A DNA stretch of 64,000 bases from Patiria pectinifera (Eukaryota; Echinodermata; Asteroidea; Valvatida; Asterinidae). Both the position numbers and the translations under genes were made by a program. Below, in pieces: positions 46,501 through 58,200 of this stretch. Under the pieces are notes generated by a model. That model did no database searches, had not been told where the DNA came from, and was given only the letters and a program-made list of their open reading frames with translations. The DNA is taken from contig CM057144.1 in assembly GCA_029964075.1 (NCBI GenBank), positions 14,965,281 to 15,029,280 of the forward strand. Direction: 5' to 3'. Within the stretch, counting starts at the first letter, position 1. Each line of letters begins with the position of its first letter.

Positions 46501-49500
46501 TCATTTCTTTAGAAATAAATTTTGGTTTTTTTGAAATCACAGTCATCGCTGTCTACTTCTGAAATTGTTCTTTACAGGAGTGGTAGTGATCACATTCATT
46601 GTCAACAAATTCCGCATCGGCAAGATCAACAAAGAAGAACAGTTCATCATGGTAAATATCTAATCCTGTGGATTAAGTCTTCATGTCATGGGTCTTCATG
46701 CAATGAAAATAATGATCAGGCGATAAGTATTACTGGGTTCTTTTACGTGCATTGCTTTACACAACACACCTATGGCTGTAGGTTCCATCCGAAAGACGAA
46801 GCAATAATGGTTAAGTTTCTTGCTCAAGGGCACAAGTGTCAGGGCCTGGGCTCGATCCCACGCCACTGTTGCCTTTGAAACGCCAAACCATGAATCTGGT
46901 GCTCTTAGCCACAAGGCCATGACACTCCACTCTGCAAAGGGAATAGTTGCACAAGAGGTTTTGGTGGTATGATAAATATTTAATAACTTCTACCACGCAC
47001 TTGCCAAGGTTTCTTAATGATAAACTTGGCCTGCTTCTGCCGAGGCTTTAGAAGAATACAAAGTTGCCTGCTACTGCCGAGGCGTACTAATTTAATAAAA
47101 GCTGTGCTTGCAACTGTCGACGCTTAACAAAATAAATAGAAGATTTCCTGGAAACTGCCGAGACTTCTAGTGGGAAAACTATGTGGACTGGTCCTCTGTG
47201 AGGGGCAAACGCCACCTAGCCAGTATCGGAGCCCACAGAGTTGCAGATTAAAATAAACTAGATGTACAATAAATGTTGCTTAAATTGCTGTCGTTGATCG
47301 CTGGTGTAGAGCGGAGTGTCTGTGCAAACGTGGGTCGCAATTCACGTTTTTATACTGCTGTTATGTAATAGATCATTTAAATGAAAAGAAAAGAAACATG
47401 TGTGTCTTCTGTTCGCAACAAAGTCTTTTATTTGCCACACTCCGGTGGCATACTTTGGACCATTCAATACAAAAAGGGAGGAATTCACTACAAGGTCTGT
47501 TAACCTGATGCCTGTTGCACCCTTTTTTTCAGAGCTATGGCGGTCTGCGTGGAGCTGTAGCCTTCTCTCTTGTTGCAACTCTCTTACCGGAGGATGTCCC
47601 CGCCCGCAACGTCTTTGTCACCACGACGCTGGTGGTGATCCTGGTTACTGTCTTTGTGCAGGTACGTGTATCATGGCAGGTTTTCTTTAAGCAAACCATG
47701 TCCCTGATATAGCTCAGGTTGGTTTTGTGCAGATTTTATTGATTCTGATATCTCAAGTTTACCTTTAAAATTACCCTTTGCCCTTTTCTCCACCAAATTA
47801 GACACTTGACTATGGCAATATAAAGTTGAAAATGGGGTTCGTTTTAAAGGATTGCATTTATAAAAAATGCATTTTAGGCCAAAAAAAAAATATTCGGTCT
47901 CTGGTCAGACCAAAGTTCCGGAATTGACGCGGCCACGCGGCTTTTTTTTTTTTCCGTTTTTTTTTTCTTTCTTCAAGCTTGGATTGTACAGACAAGGTGG
48001 GGTACTATTTTGCTTTTTTGGTGTCCTCATGTACATTGGTGTCCTCCATAATTTGCCTTGGTGCTTTCGATCATTTGCCTTGGTGTAATTTCCCATTCCT
48101 TGGTGCTCCTTGGTAAAAAAAATTGAGGAGGTGCGGAAATAGAGGGCGCTGTTGGAGCTACCGCGGAACATTTTGGGAAAAAAAAAGATTGACGCGCATG
48201 ATTAAAATCGACGCGCGCGCTGACCAGAGACCGAATTTTTTTTTTTGTTGGCCTTACTGGTCTTTGTAACAGCTGATTTCAGCTGAGCACTAGAATATTC
48301 AATGTGCCCTCTTTGGCAGTGCTTGGGGCCTGTGTTTTCTACAACCAGGCAGGTGCACAATTCAAAACTTCTCCTCAAAACTTGACCCTTTTTGTTTCTC
48401 CTAGGGTACCACCATCAAGCCACTGGTCAAGCTGTTTAGGATCAAGCGATCAGGCCAGGAAGAGCCTACCGTTGCCTTGGCCATCCATCAAACTGTAGGT
48501 CATGCTTCCATTCATACTAATATTGTGGTGCTTATTTAGCATGTGTTAAAGGGAATGTACAACATTTGCTTTTGCTGCAATTTTTATAAAATAAATGGAT
48601 TTGGAGGATTATTATGTTATAGCAACTGACTTGTTTCACGTTTTGGGTTCGTAGATGCTGGAAAAACCAAGAAAACCAATCATATTCTTGTAGTCTGGTT
48701 CCCTGACGCCACTTAAGATGAACGGGAGCAATTAATAGACTTTGGGGAATTGTAAGATCATGAGAATCAGTCTAGCAGGCTTGTAGTCTTCACAGGTGTG
48801 TAATCAATTGCAAAGCAAACGCAGATGAACTAAATATGAAAAATTAGGAGCGCTTTTTGAAAAAAAAAGCCAGTTTTCTCTAACGCTGGCCGACCAGCGT
48901 TGGAAAAATACACTTTTTCTTGAAAATGTCAGCACACCAGGAGCCGCAACTTTCAAGGATGCTTTAGACTGTCATTTTCTAGCAATCCAGTGAGATATTT
49001 TGTGATAATTTGATCATTTCGTTTTTTGATGTTTGCAAATGTTGTATCTTCCCTTTAAGTGCTTTATGCCACAGATTACTAACATACCATTTGAAATTTT
49101 GTCAGGTGAAAAAAAAATGTATTTTTTGAAAAGTACGTCTATAAATGTCTTCATCTTGTGTGCATGTAATGTTAGACTGGAAGAACATGTTGTGTATATC
49201 TTGAGTGACGATGACTGTTTCGTCTTTCTTCTTGGATTTTTTTCTTATTTGTAGGTGATTGACTACGTGATGGCAGGCATTGAGGAGGTCATAGGTCACA
49301 AAGGTCATAATTACTTCAGGGTAAGCATCATTGCATGGAAAGTGTGACTAACGTTCTGAACTCTAGCCAGCTATGCTAAGAGTCAGTTTGGATCGCTAGT
49401 TTCTCTGATGATGTCAGCTTGTTGTAGGGAATTGTAATTCCAAACAGATGTATGGACCTTCGGCTCTGGTACACATTTAAGAATTGTTGACTGCTGTGAT

Positions 49501-52471
49501 GTGGGATATGATGTTTTGAACACCCAAGGGTGCATATGCTATGCAGAATTGGTCGTTTATGCACTGGTGTTGATGACTCAATGTAGCAATGTCCCAAAGA
49601 CTTAAACACCTGTTTGACGCAAGGTCAGACATTATAGCATTGTGGGTTTTTTTCAAAATGTTATAAAGAAACTCAAAAAGAGTCTTTTTTTTGCCGTCAA
49701 TTGTTTTCCCCGCTCCTTTAGATGTGGATCGAGAAGATGAATACTCATTACATAAAGAAATATCTGCAGCGCAACCCCACATCCTGGGAAGATGAAGTCA
49801 TGAAAACATTTGAAAAGGTCACCAACCAGTGAGTAGATTGAGCTGCTTCCTCCCCACCCCACCAACCCCCATCTCCAATCCCCAAGTCCCCACCCACCTC
49901 CCCACCCCCTCCCCACCCCTAGGGGAGGACATTGCTAGAGATGTACTGTCCATTCTGTGCAGCAAATTCTATTTTGTTTTCTCGGAACCTTTTTTGAACT
50001 TGTAAGTTTTATTGTAATGAAAAATGTAAACCCTTTCATTTTGGGTCTCTTTTGTGTACAAGCAGATCTGCCTTGCTTGTAGACTGGTTCCCAGCCATAC
50101 ATTTTTTATTCTGATCAGAAAGGGGGAAGGGGGTGGGGGGAAGAAGGCTGCACTGAGCTGAATTTTTGTCGGACAGCAAATAATTTGGGAATTTGTAAAG
50201 TAATTTCTTGGTAACTAAAACATGAACTGATTTTTTTTCTTCACTATCTCATTCAAAAGTGAATTACTTTTGTGTTCCAAATTTGTTTTGAGGCAGACCT
50301 TAAAAATAACCCGGATGAGTCGGTACACCTTTAAGGTGGCATTCTTTATAGGTCTCTCTCAAATGAGGTCATTAGCTTGATTGTGTGAAATAAGCAGTTG
50401 CCGTTCTACAGAGATGGCCGTCTTTGAGAGAGACCTATTGGATTAATGAGATTTCATGTTTTTGTTTGCCAAGAGAAAATTGTATAGTTACCACCCACCC
50501 TCCCAAAAATGACCATTTCTCAAATAATTGAGAAAATGTCTGCGCAGATTGTTTTCATGGGTTCTTTGAAAACAAAAGGCTTAATGTGTTACATAAGGAA
50601 CGGCTTAATCCAAAATTAAAACTCTCATCTTCCCTAGCACAAAACATTTTCAATAAAAATTCCAATAAAATAAATCCAATAAAATTACAATAAAAGAATA
50701 TCATACTGGCATGATAATTCGGCAGTCTTCTGTCATACCATATTTGGAGATCCAATTCGACTGCCCTCATCATACTAAACAACATTTCCTGTGTTTTTTG
50801 TTGGCCAGCGATCATCACAACCACATCTTCAAGCTGTCGCGGGGCGAAGAGTGTCGCAAAAACAGCGAGACAGAAATTGAGAAATTCAAACCCATGCTGA
50901 CCCGAGGTAGGAAAAGCTTTGCGCAAACACTTTTGAAAATCAAAAAAAAAAAGGGGGGGGAACTGGTATTGTGCAAAGAATGAGAATTTGTAACTCTGTT
51001 ACTTACCAATGGAATTAAACGAAAAATTCAGATCATGTAAACAAGGCATGACAAATTTATATCATGAATAATAATAAATAGTAAAAGATATTTATATAGC
51101 CCCAAATCCGCCCAAAAAGATGCCCAAGACGATTTACAAAATTTTAAAAATAAGCCAATATAAACATTATAATAACAAACAAAATGTAACATAATGAAAA
51201 GTACAGAGAGAGTTTCATCAGGTTTGTGCAAGAGGGTGAAACAGAAGTATCTGAAACTTTTTTGTTCCGGCCAAAATGTCTGAGACGTGAACAATCGCGA
51301 TTATATTTTTATATAGACATTCAATCACTGTTTCAGACAATTTTTTTAATCCCAGACATTTTTGGTGAAAATCCACTGTCAAATATCGTGAAGTAAACTT
51401 TGAAGAGATTTTTTTTAAGGGTAGTTGGCTAATAAATTACAGAGATACAGGCATTATTCTCATCAGATGCCTCTCTTCTGTTATTTTCCACAACAGGGGA
51501 CTCGTATTTTGACTCCATTCGACGTCGGCGTACATTCAAGAAGACACCAGGAGGGGAATACATGGCCATCAGCGACAAGGCAACGCCGGCTGACGTGGCT
51601 GGAATCATGAAAAAGAACCCACGCAATGCGGTAAATATCTGAACCAAGGCAACATTAAGAAATAACCATGCGCAAAGTCATCGCCAGAGACCGTAGGAAT
51701 CTTGTGCAAGCCTTTATGACCACACTCACAAGCAGTCTGCGCACTGTGCAGTAATGTTGTGCATCGGGTCGGGTTGACCAGGCCAAACTGGCCCGAAACG
51801 AATGCCAACCGAAAGCGATCTGAACTCACCTAATCTGACCCGAACAAACCCAACAAACAATCAAGCAAAAACTGACCCGAACCGACCCAAAACCAAACCG
51901 ACCTCCCACAAAAAAACCCAATTTACTATGCGTTTCACACTGACATGTAGTGAGCCATGCATTCATGCCTTGTACACACATAGTGGATAGTGAGTTGCAT
52001 AATGACTTCACAAGACCACACAAACTGGTGACCAGCGTGGCGCGCTTACTGTGACTGTTGTCATTCCAAACCTCGTTAGTCACATAGTGGTGCACTGTCT
52101 GTTTTTATATTACTCTTTTGTCACTTCCAAAAATTACAAATCTCTAGCTCCACGAGAAGTACGACAAGAACCTACTGAACGACGACTGTCAGGACCTGCC
52201 GTTGTTGATGCGTCAACGCTCCACCGAGCACGTCCTGGCACAGGAGCGCATCACGGCCATGAGGGCGGCAAACAAGTGGAGGCGGGCCGTCCGGAGTTCC
52301 AAGTCCGGGGGGAACCTTCCGGCGACAATCGCGGAAGAGAACGAGGGGAAGAGAAATGGAGAAGAGGGAGCGGAGGACATTGTGTTCCTGGAGGATGAGA
52401 AGTCCAAGGAAACGGTCGTCAAAATTGAGCCAGAGATCATCAGCAATGATGATGCCGATACAAATGTGTAA
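37590..52471 (+). CDS. SLC9A: Na+/H+ exchanger, NHE/SLC9A family
   Basis: Nineteen coding exons join in frame: 37590-37905, 38230-38317, 38879-38938, 39481-39562, 40348-40375, 41677-41865, 43223-43293, 43986-44097, 44520-44601, 45219-45314, 46231-46352, 46578-46651, 47533-47661, 48405-48494, 49255-49320, 49722-49828, 50809-50906, 51497-51630 and 52148-52471. The product is 755 aa. ATG 37602 (ACCATGG) is a better-context start and would give 751 aa. Residues 1-40 include a signal-like hydrophobic segment, followed by an acidic His-rich loop. The membrane domain (about 85-480) has FFLYLLPP (148-155, the inhibitor-site region of NHEs), [17 protein letters not shown] (catalytic Asp at 255), LFHFSGIIS and [11 protein letters not shown] (443-453). 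A cytoplasmic regulatory tail of about 270 residues follows. It should exchange external Na+ for internal H+ at a plasma or endosomal membrane. The mammalian paralogue it matches best cannot be settled by eye. One exon is only 28 nt. Confidence 0.94.
38033..38199 (+). mobile_element. Foldback element, partial copy
   Basis: It carries the central CAGTATGCTCTGCC hairpin and the right arm (GGTTCTTTTCAGAACCACAC to CTTGTCTTA) of the complete element at 44849-45113. The left arm is missing. It lies in exchanger intron 1. Confidence 0.65.
38486..38752. repeat. 12-bp minisatellite (TGATTGACTTGT)
   Basis: About 22 units of GTGATTGACTT / GTGTTTGACTT variants lie in exchanger intron 2. The inverse motif (TCACAAGTCAATCAC) occurs in short arrays near 24.75, 25.82 and 38.36 kb, so the unit has spread or arisen repeatedly. 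Confidence 0.85.
39112..39318 (+). mobile_element. Hairpin MITE family 'AGGGAAT', copy 5 (truncated)
   Basis: Left half only: the AACATTTGCAAAC-like start, the TACCAAAT block and the central hairpin (arm CCAACGATGGTC with one mismatch). The sequence stops matching just after the hairpin. Exchanger intron 3. Confidence 0.6.
42322..42582 (+). repeat. Two-copy tandem duplication, ~130-bp unit
   Basis: Two head-to-tail copies share TATGTGCACACTCGAT, AACGCCCTGCCCCC and ATGCATGTATCGTTGCATGC. They differ at several positions and in the C-run length. Exchanger intron 6. Confidence 0.8.
42606..42796. mobile_element. Short MITE with CTACAATCC ends
   Basis: Ends CTACAATCCCGGCCAAAA (from 42610) and TTTTGGCCAGGATTGTAG (to about 42793) are inverted repeats. 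The inner part also pairs (GTCAATGTTG with CAACATTGAC). Exchanger intron 6; no coding capacity. Confidence 0.65.
43404..43797. mobile_element. Long hairpin element interrupted by a nested MITE
   Basis: Outer arms GGGAATAACAGTGTGAGGAT and its inverse near 43775-43797 pair over about 100 bp once the insert is removed, with the loop near TCGACTTCGTCTCG. The insert (about 43453-43679) has its own inverted ends (GCCCAATTTCATGG and the inverse TGAAATTGGCCC) and inner TGCTAAGCACAAAAATTTGC arms. Exchanger intron 7. Confidence 0.72.
44849..45113. mobile_element. Complete foldback element, ~85-bp arms
   Basis: The left arm (TAAGACAAGATAAGTTTGCG, GTAGCACC, ending in AAAAGAACCG) and right arm (CGGTTCTTTTCAGAACCACA to CTTGTCTTA) are near-perfect inverses. 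Between them is a second hairpin, CAGTATGCTCTGCCC / GGGCAGAGCATACT. A partial copy lies at 38033-38199. Exchanger intron 9. Confidence 0.78.
45590..45797 (+). repeat. Dispersed ~210-bp repeat, copy 2
   Basis: Matches 23151-23365 in the same orientation with scattered substitutions. Exchanger intron 10. Confidence 0.7.
46735..46930 (-). mobile_element. tRNA-derived SINE, minus strand
   Basis: Read on minus: an A-box-like TGGCCTTGTGGCTAAGAGC near 46905-46925, a B-box-like GGGATCGAGCCC near 46850-46861, then a body sharing CTTGAGCAAG and CCATTATTGC-type blocks with the other SINEs. Exchanger intron 12. Confidence 0.6.
47030..47170. repeat. Degenerate ~40-bp tandem repeat, four units
   Basis: Four copies of a CTGCTWCTGCCGAGGC-type segment with AT-rich spacers. 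Exchanger intron 12. Confidence 0.5.
47876..48256. mobile_element. MITE with TTCGGTCTCTGGTCAG ends
   Basis: A left end of AGGCC, A-run and TTCGGTCTCTGGTCAG is matched inverted at the right (CTGACCAGAGACCGAA, T-run, GGCCTT). The interior is GC/AT-patchy and non-coding. A degraded relative may lie at 21199-21290. Exchanger intron 13. Confidence 0.65.
48550..49054 (-). mobile_element. Hairpin MITE family 'AGGGAAT', copy 4 (inverted)
   Basis: Same family as at 11841, 12908, 32651 and 39112. TTAA lies at 48546-48549 and 49055-49058. The central hairpin is shorter (AACGCTGG / CCAGCGTT). Exchanger intron 14. Confidence 0.75.
50355..50440. repeat. Short inverted repeat (AGGTCTCTCTCAAA)
   Basis: AGGTCTCTCTCAAA and TTTGAGAGAGACCT about 60 bp apart; a minimal MITE-like hairpin in exchanger intron 16. 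Confidence 0.5.
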
Positions 52472-53582
52472 TGGAATTTCCTTGGGAAAACTCCAAAGAT
52501 GTTCTAAAAATGTAGATGTGATTCAGCATAAATGCTGATAAAAAATTGTAATGGAAGTTACTTCGGAAAACCCCAACGGTGCTCTCATAATGTGGGATTG
52601 AGCATCGATACATAGACAAAATTGTACAGTGTAATTGAAGTTCGTTGGGACAACCCAAAGGTGTTCTGATGATATAAAAACCCACCATTCTGACGATTAA
52701 CCCACCATTGTCAGTTCACCTACATGAATATAACTCGACTACAAAAACAATGTTTTGTTGAAACAGGATTTTAAGAAACACGTGGTCTTTCGTTTGGGTA
52801 TTTCATTGTCTGCTTTCCACATGACCACATTTTCTAGAATATGCTTATTTTATAGGAGGTTGTTTTTGTTCTTTGAGCTAATAAGCAGTACTTCATTGCA
52901 GTAGGTCAGTAACACATGAAAAACATTACACATTACATTCCAATTTGCAATCATCCAAAAGTGTATATAAATTTGTCTTTCATTTGAGTGTTTATAGTAT
53001 TTGTTGGGAACCTTGTAGTTGCATGTATGGGTATCAACAATATTCACCCTTTTATATATAAGTTTGATATAATTTTTTTTATCAATTTCACTATATTTCA
53101 TGTATGTAGAACTTGAAAGTGTGATATAATTTGTATATCAGTTTCACTGTATTTCATGTATGTTATGTAGTTGTCTAGTCTGAGTATCACCCGTTATCCA
53201 CGGAGCAAGTCTCCTGTATAACGTCTGATATGTCTAGACATGCAGATATATGCAAGCCGCGCGCCAGCCAATCAGAGTCAACTTTACTAAATCGTGACAT
53301 CATTTCAATTCTATATCCAGTGATATCAGGACTAAATGGTTCAATTGGTCAAATCGAATGCAGTGTTTTGTAATACAACAACAACCGGGCGCATAGCGCG
53401 TAACATGATACAGAGCCCGTGACACAATTTTTTTTATCCATTGTCTATGACGCGCAACGCGTGAATGACCGACCGAAGACCCGATATAGAAAGCGCCCAC
53501 TGATTTGACAAAATCTAGGAGGTCAAGAGGCGGGGTCTTGCCTAATTAATCAATCTGTTCACACATAAAAGACCGTGGCATT
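52472..53582. other. 3' UTR and flank of the exchanger gene
   Basis: It starts with loose ~70-bp repeats of GGAATTTCCTTGGGAAAAC / GGAAGTTACTTCGGAAAAC after the stop codon. Later, at about 53085-53165, there is a duplicated TATATTTCATGTATGT block. No gene and no clear AATAAA were found by eye. Confidence 0.5.
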
Positions 53583-54022
53583 CGCCGTGGTCTATTACAT
53601 AGACTAGTAGTTGTCATTGACTTGTGTTAAAACCAAATTCCAAATTTGACATAGAAATACCTCCCAGTCGTGGAGTATTTAGCATAAAATATCGCCGTGG
53701 TCTATTTCATAGACTAGTAGTTGTCATTGACTTGTGTTAAAACCAAATTCTAAATTTGACATAGAAATACCCCCCAGTCGTGGAGTATTTAGCATAAAAT
53801 ATCGCCGTGGTCTATTACATAGACTAGTAGTTGTCATTGACTTGTGTTAAAAGCAAATTCTAAATTTGAAATAGAAATACCTCCCAGTCGTGGAGTATTT
53901 AGCATGAAATATCGCCGTGGTCTATTGCATAGACTTGTAGTTGTCATTGACTTGTGTTAAAACCAAATTCTAAATTTGACATAGAAATACCTTCCAGCGT
54001 AAAGTATTTAGCATAAAATATC
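53583..54022 (+). repeat. Four-copy tandem repeat, 110-bp unit
   Basis: CGCCGTGGTCTATT recurs at 53583, 53693, 53803 and 53913, an exact 110-bp period. Units contain AGTTGTCATTGACTTGTGTT and CAGTCGTGGAGTATTTAGC and differ by only a few bases. The last unit has a small deletion. No coding. Confidence 0.92.
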
Positions 54023-55230
54023 AATTAATATAATTTCAATATGTTTAAAGTTTTGTAAATTTCATATCTATGTATATTATGTAGATCTGTATATTTGCTT
54101 GCAGCTCATGGTAAAACCATACATGTATTCCCTAAGTATAACTAATATGACATGGAAATACATGTACTTCCCAGTACTGGGGTAGAAGAGGCACAGTGGG
54201 GAACCTATTCGCCCAGTCAAAAGCCGATCATGGGGAGAAACAAAATTAAGGGAACTTAAATCCCTACATCTGGGTCCAATTTTATTGCATCTTTTTTATT
54301 GTAGCAGTGTATGTCCCAATAACAAGTTAATTAAATGGGTTTTTTTTAGGTTTTGTGTAAAAACAAATCCTCCCTTTATGTTATTAATTCATTAATTCTA
54401 TTTCAGTTAAGCATAGTTTACAAATATAATCTTAGGACCAGTTTTAGATAAAGTTAAAAGATCAATGCCTTTGAGATATTTGGCTGTCTGTTATTAGAAG
54501 CATAGAAATATAGAACGTTTTTACACATAGCCATTGCGTTAGTGCAGTATCATGTATACATGTGGAATCATTTTAAAAACCTGTGAGAAGTTTGCATTGT
54601 GCAAAAGATGAATCTCATGTATCATGTTTAATATTTTAGTGTGGAAACTAAGATTTAATCTAACAGAATATAGTCTCTTTTAAAATATCTAATCAAGGTT
54701 CAAAGGTTTTTTACATTTTTTTTTAAAGCCAACTATCAATCATGATTTTGATGTATTCAGATTTTTTTAACATAAACATTCAGACGAAAATCCTTGTTTG
54801 ATTTGTGTCAACGTGTTCATGTTTCTCATTCTCAATGCTTCACAGTCAGAAAAGTACAAGTTACTTGTAAAAATTCATAATCGTTTGATTTGTAATTCAT
54901 ATTTTGTTTGTAAGTTGTACTCTTCTGCATCAAGGTTTTGAAACTTGGGTTCAACTGCGGGTTTGGATTCTTCTCTTTCTGCAGTAACACTTCAAACCAA
55001 ATTAAATACTCTGAAATGTTGCATTAAGCCAAAGTTGGAGATGGAGCTGGGATTTTAAAAACTCCATAGATGGAAATGTGGGGCAATAGATTGTATTCTA
55101 AATGGGCAAATAGGCCGGACCCGACTCATAATGACGTCACGCTTTGTTTTCTCGTGCGCTTTCTATGGAAGTCAGGTGAGGATGAGGGCCACCAATTAAG
55201 CTCCCATAAGAAATTGCACATTGTAAACAA
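54023..55230. other. AT-rich spacer before the satellite
   Basis: No gene, RNA gene or repeat array recognised. A CRE-type TGACGTCA palindrome lies at 55132-55139, about 90 bp before the satellite begins. Confidence 0.5.
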
Positions 55231-58200
55231 AGCGCTTTAAGTATGTTTATTCTGCCTCCTATTGAAAGTGTTTCTGAGTTGTTTTCTGAAAAGTCGATTT
55301 TGGACCCAAATTTGCTAAAAATGTAAGGCTAACCCCTTGCATTTTTTTCAATTTTGGCCAAAAAATGAAATTGCTTGAAACTTGCTAGAAAGATGCCTGA
55401 GGGCCCTTAGAACACGTTCCCAAACTTTGTGTTGACAAATGTGCCACTCAAAGGAAATATGGCGTGCAAAAAATTGAAAATTATGTTAATTTTTAAAAAA
55501 AATATTTCGACATAAATCCTTTATATTTGCCCAAATCTCTTCAATAATCACTTTTTGAGTATGAAAGTATGTTTATTATGCCTCCTAGAGTGTTTCTGAG
55601 TTGTTTCCTGAAAAGTCGATTTTTGACCCAAATTTGCTAAAAATGTAAGGCTAACCCCTTGCATTTTTTTCAATTTTGGCCAAAAATTAAAATTGCTTGA
55701 AACTTGCTAGAAAGATGCCTAAGGGCCCTTAGAACACGTTCCCAAAATTTCTGTTGCCAAATGTGCCGCTCAAAGGAAATATGGCGTGCAAAAAATTGAA
55801 AATTATATTAATTTTTTTTGAAAAATATTTCTCCATAAATCCTTTATACTTGCCCAAATCTCTTCAAGAATCACTTTTTGTGTATGAAAGTATGTTTATT
55901 ATGCCTCCTAGAGTGTTTCTGAGTTGTTTCCCGAAAAGTCGATTCTTGACCCAAATTTGCTAAAAATGTAAGGCTAACCCCTTGCATTTTTTTCAATTTT
56001 GGCCAAAAAATGAAATTGCTTGTAACTTGCTAGAAAGATGCCTGAGGGCCCTTAGAACACGTTCTTAAAATTTATGTTGCCAAATGTGCCACTCAAAGGA
56101 AATATGGCGTGCAAAAAATTGAAAATTATATTAATTTAAAAAAAATATATTTCTCCATAAATCCTTTATATTTGCCCAAATCTCTTCAATAATCACTTTT
56201 TGAGTATGAAAGTATGTTTATTATGCCTCCTAGAGTGTTTCTGAGTTGTTTCCTGAAAAGTCAATTTTTGACCCAAATTTGCTAAAAATGTAAGGCTAAC
56301 CCCTTGCATTTTTTTTCAATTTTGGCCAAAAAATAAAATTGCTTGAAACTTGCTAGAAAGATGCCTGAGGGCCCTTAGAACACGTTCCCAAAATTTCTGT
56401 TGCCAAATGTGCCGCTCAAAGGAAATATGGCGTGCAAAAAATTGTAAATTAAATTATTTTTTTTGAAAAATATTTCTCCATAAATCCTTTATACTTGCCC
56501 AAATCTCTTCAAGAATCACTTTTTGAGTATGAAAGTATGTTTATTATGCCTCCTAGAGTGTTTCTGAGTTGTTTCCCGAAAAGTCGATTTTTGACCCAAA
56601 TTTGCTAAAAATGTAAGGCTAACCCCTTGCATTTTTTTCAATTTTGGCCAAAAAATGAAATTGCTTGAAACTTGCTAGAAAGATGCGTGAGGGCCCTTAG
56701 AACACGTTCCCAAAAATTCTGTTGCCAAATGTGCCACTCAAGGGAAATATGGCGTGCAAAAAATTGTAAATTAAATCAATTTTTGTGAAAAAAAAATCTC
56801 CATAAATCCTTTATATTTGCCCAAATCTCTTCAAGAATCACTTTTTGAGTATGAAAGTATGTTTATTATGCCTCCTAGAGTGTTTCTGAGTTGTTTCCCG
56901 AAAAGTCGATTTTTGACCCAAATTTGCTAAAAATGTAAGGCTAACCCCTTGCATTTTTTTCAATTTTGGCCAAAAAATAAAATTGCTTCAAACTTGCTAG
57001 AAAGATGCCTAAGGGCCCTTAGAACACGTTCCCAAAATTTCTGTTGCCAAATGTGCCGCTCAAAGGAAATATGGCGTGCATAAAATTGAAAATTATATTA
57101 ATTTTTTTTGAAAAATATTTCTCCATAAATCCTTTATACTTGCCCAAATCTCTTCAAGAATCACTTTTTGTGTATGAAAGTATGTTTATTATGCCTCCTA
57201 GAGTGTTTCTGAGTTGTTTCCCCAAAAGTCGATTTTTGACCCAAATTTGCTAAAAATGTAAGGCTAACCCCTTGCATTTTTTTCAATTTTGGCCAAAAAA
57301 TAAAATTGCTTGAAACTTGCTAGAAAGATGCCTGAGGGCCCTTACAACACGTTCCCAAAATTTCTGTTGCCAAATGTGCCGCTCAAAGGAAATATGGCGT
57401 GCAAAAAATTGTAAATTAAATTATTTTTTTTGAAAAATATTTCTCCATAAATCCTTTATACTTGCCCAAATCTCTTCAAGAATCACTTTTTGAGTATGAA
57501 AGTATGTTTATTATGCCTCCTAGAGTGTTTCTGAGTTGTTTCCCGAAAAGTCGATTTTTGACCCAAATTTGCTAAAAATGTAAGGCTAACCCCTTGCATT
57601 TTTTTCAATTTTGGCCAAAAAATGAAATTGCTTGAAACTTGCTAGAAAGATGCGTGAGGGCCCTTAGAACACGTTCCCAAAAATTCTGTTGCCAAATGTG
57701 CCACTCAAGGGAAATATGGCGTGCAAAAAATTGTAAATTAAATCAATTTTTGTGAAAAAAAATTCTCCATAAATCCTTTATATTTGCCCAAATCTCTTCA
57801 AGAATCACTTTTTGAGTATGAAAGTATGTTTATTATGCCTCCTAGAGTGTTTCTGAGTTGTTTCCCGAAAAGTCGATTTTTGACCCAAATTTGCTAAAAA
57901 TGCAAGGCTAACCCCTTGCATTTTTTTCAATTTTGGCCAAAAAATAAAATTGCTTGAAACTTGCTAGAAAGATGCCTAAGGGCCCTTAGAACATGTTCCC
58001 AAAATTTCTGTTGCCAAATGTGCCGCTCAAAGGAAATATGGCGTGCAAAAAATTGAAAATTATATTATTTTTTTTTGAAAAATAGTTCTCTATAAATCCT
58101 TTATACTTGCCCAAATCTCTTCAAGAATCACTTTTTGTGTATGAAAGTATGTTTATTATGCCTCCTAGAGTGTTTCTGAGTTGTTTCCCGAAAAGTCGAT

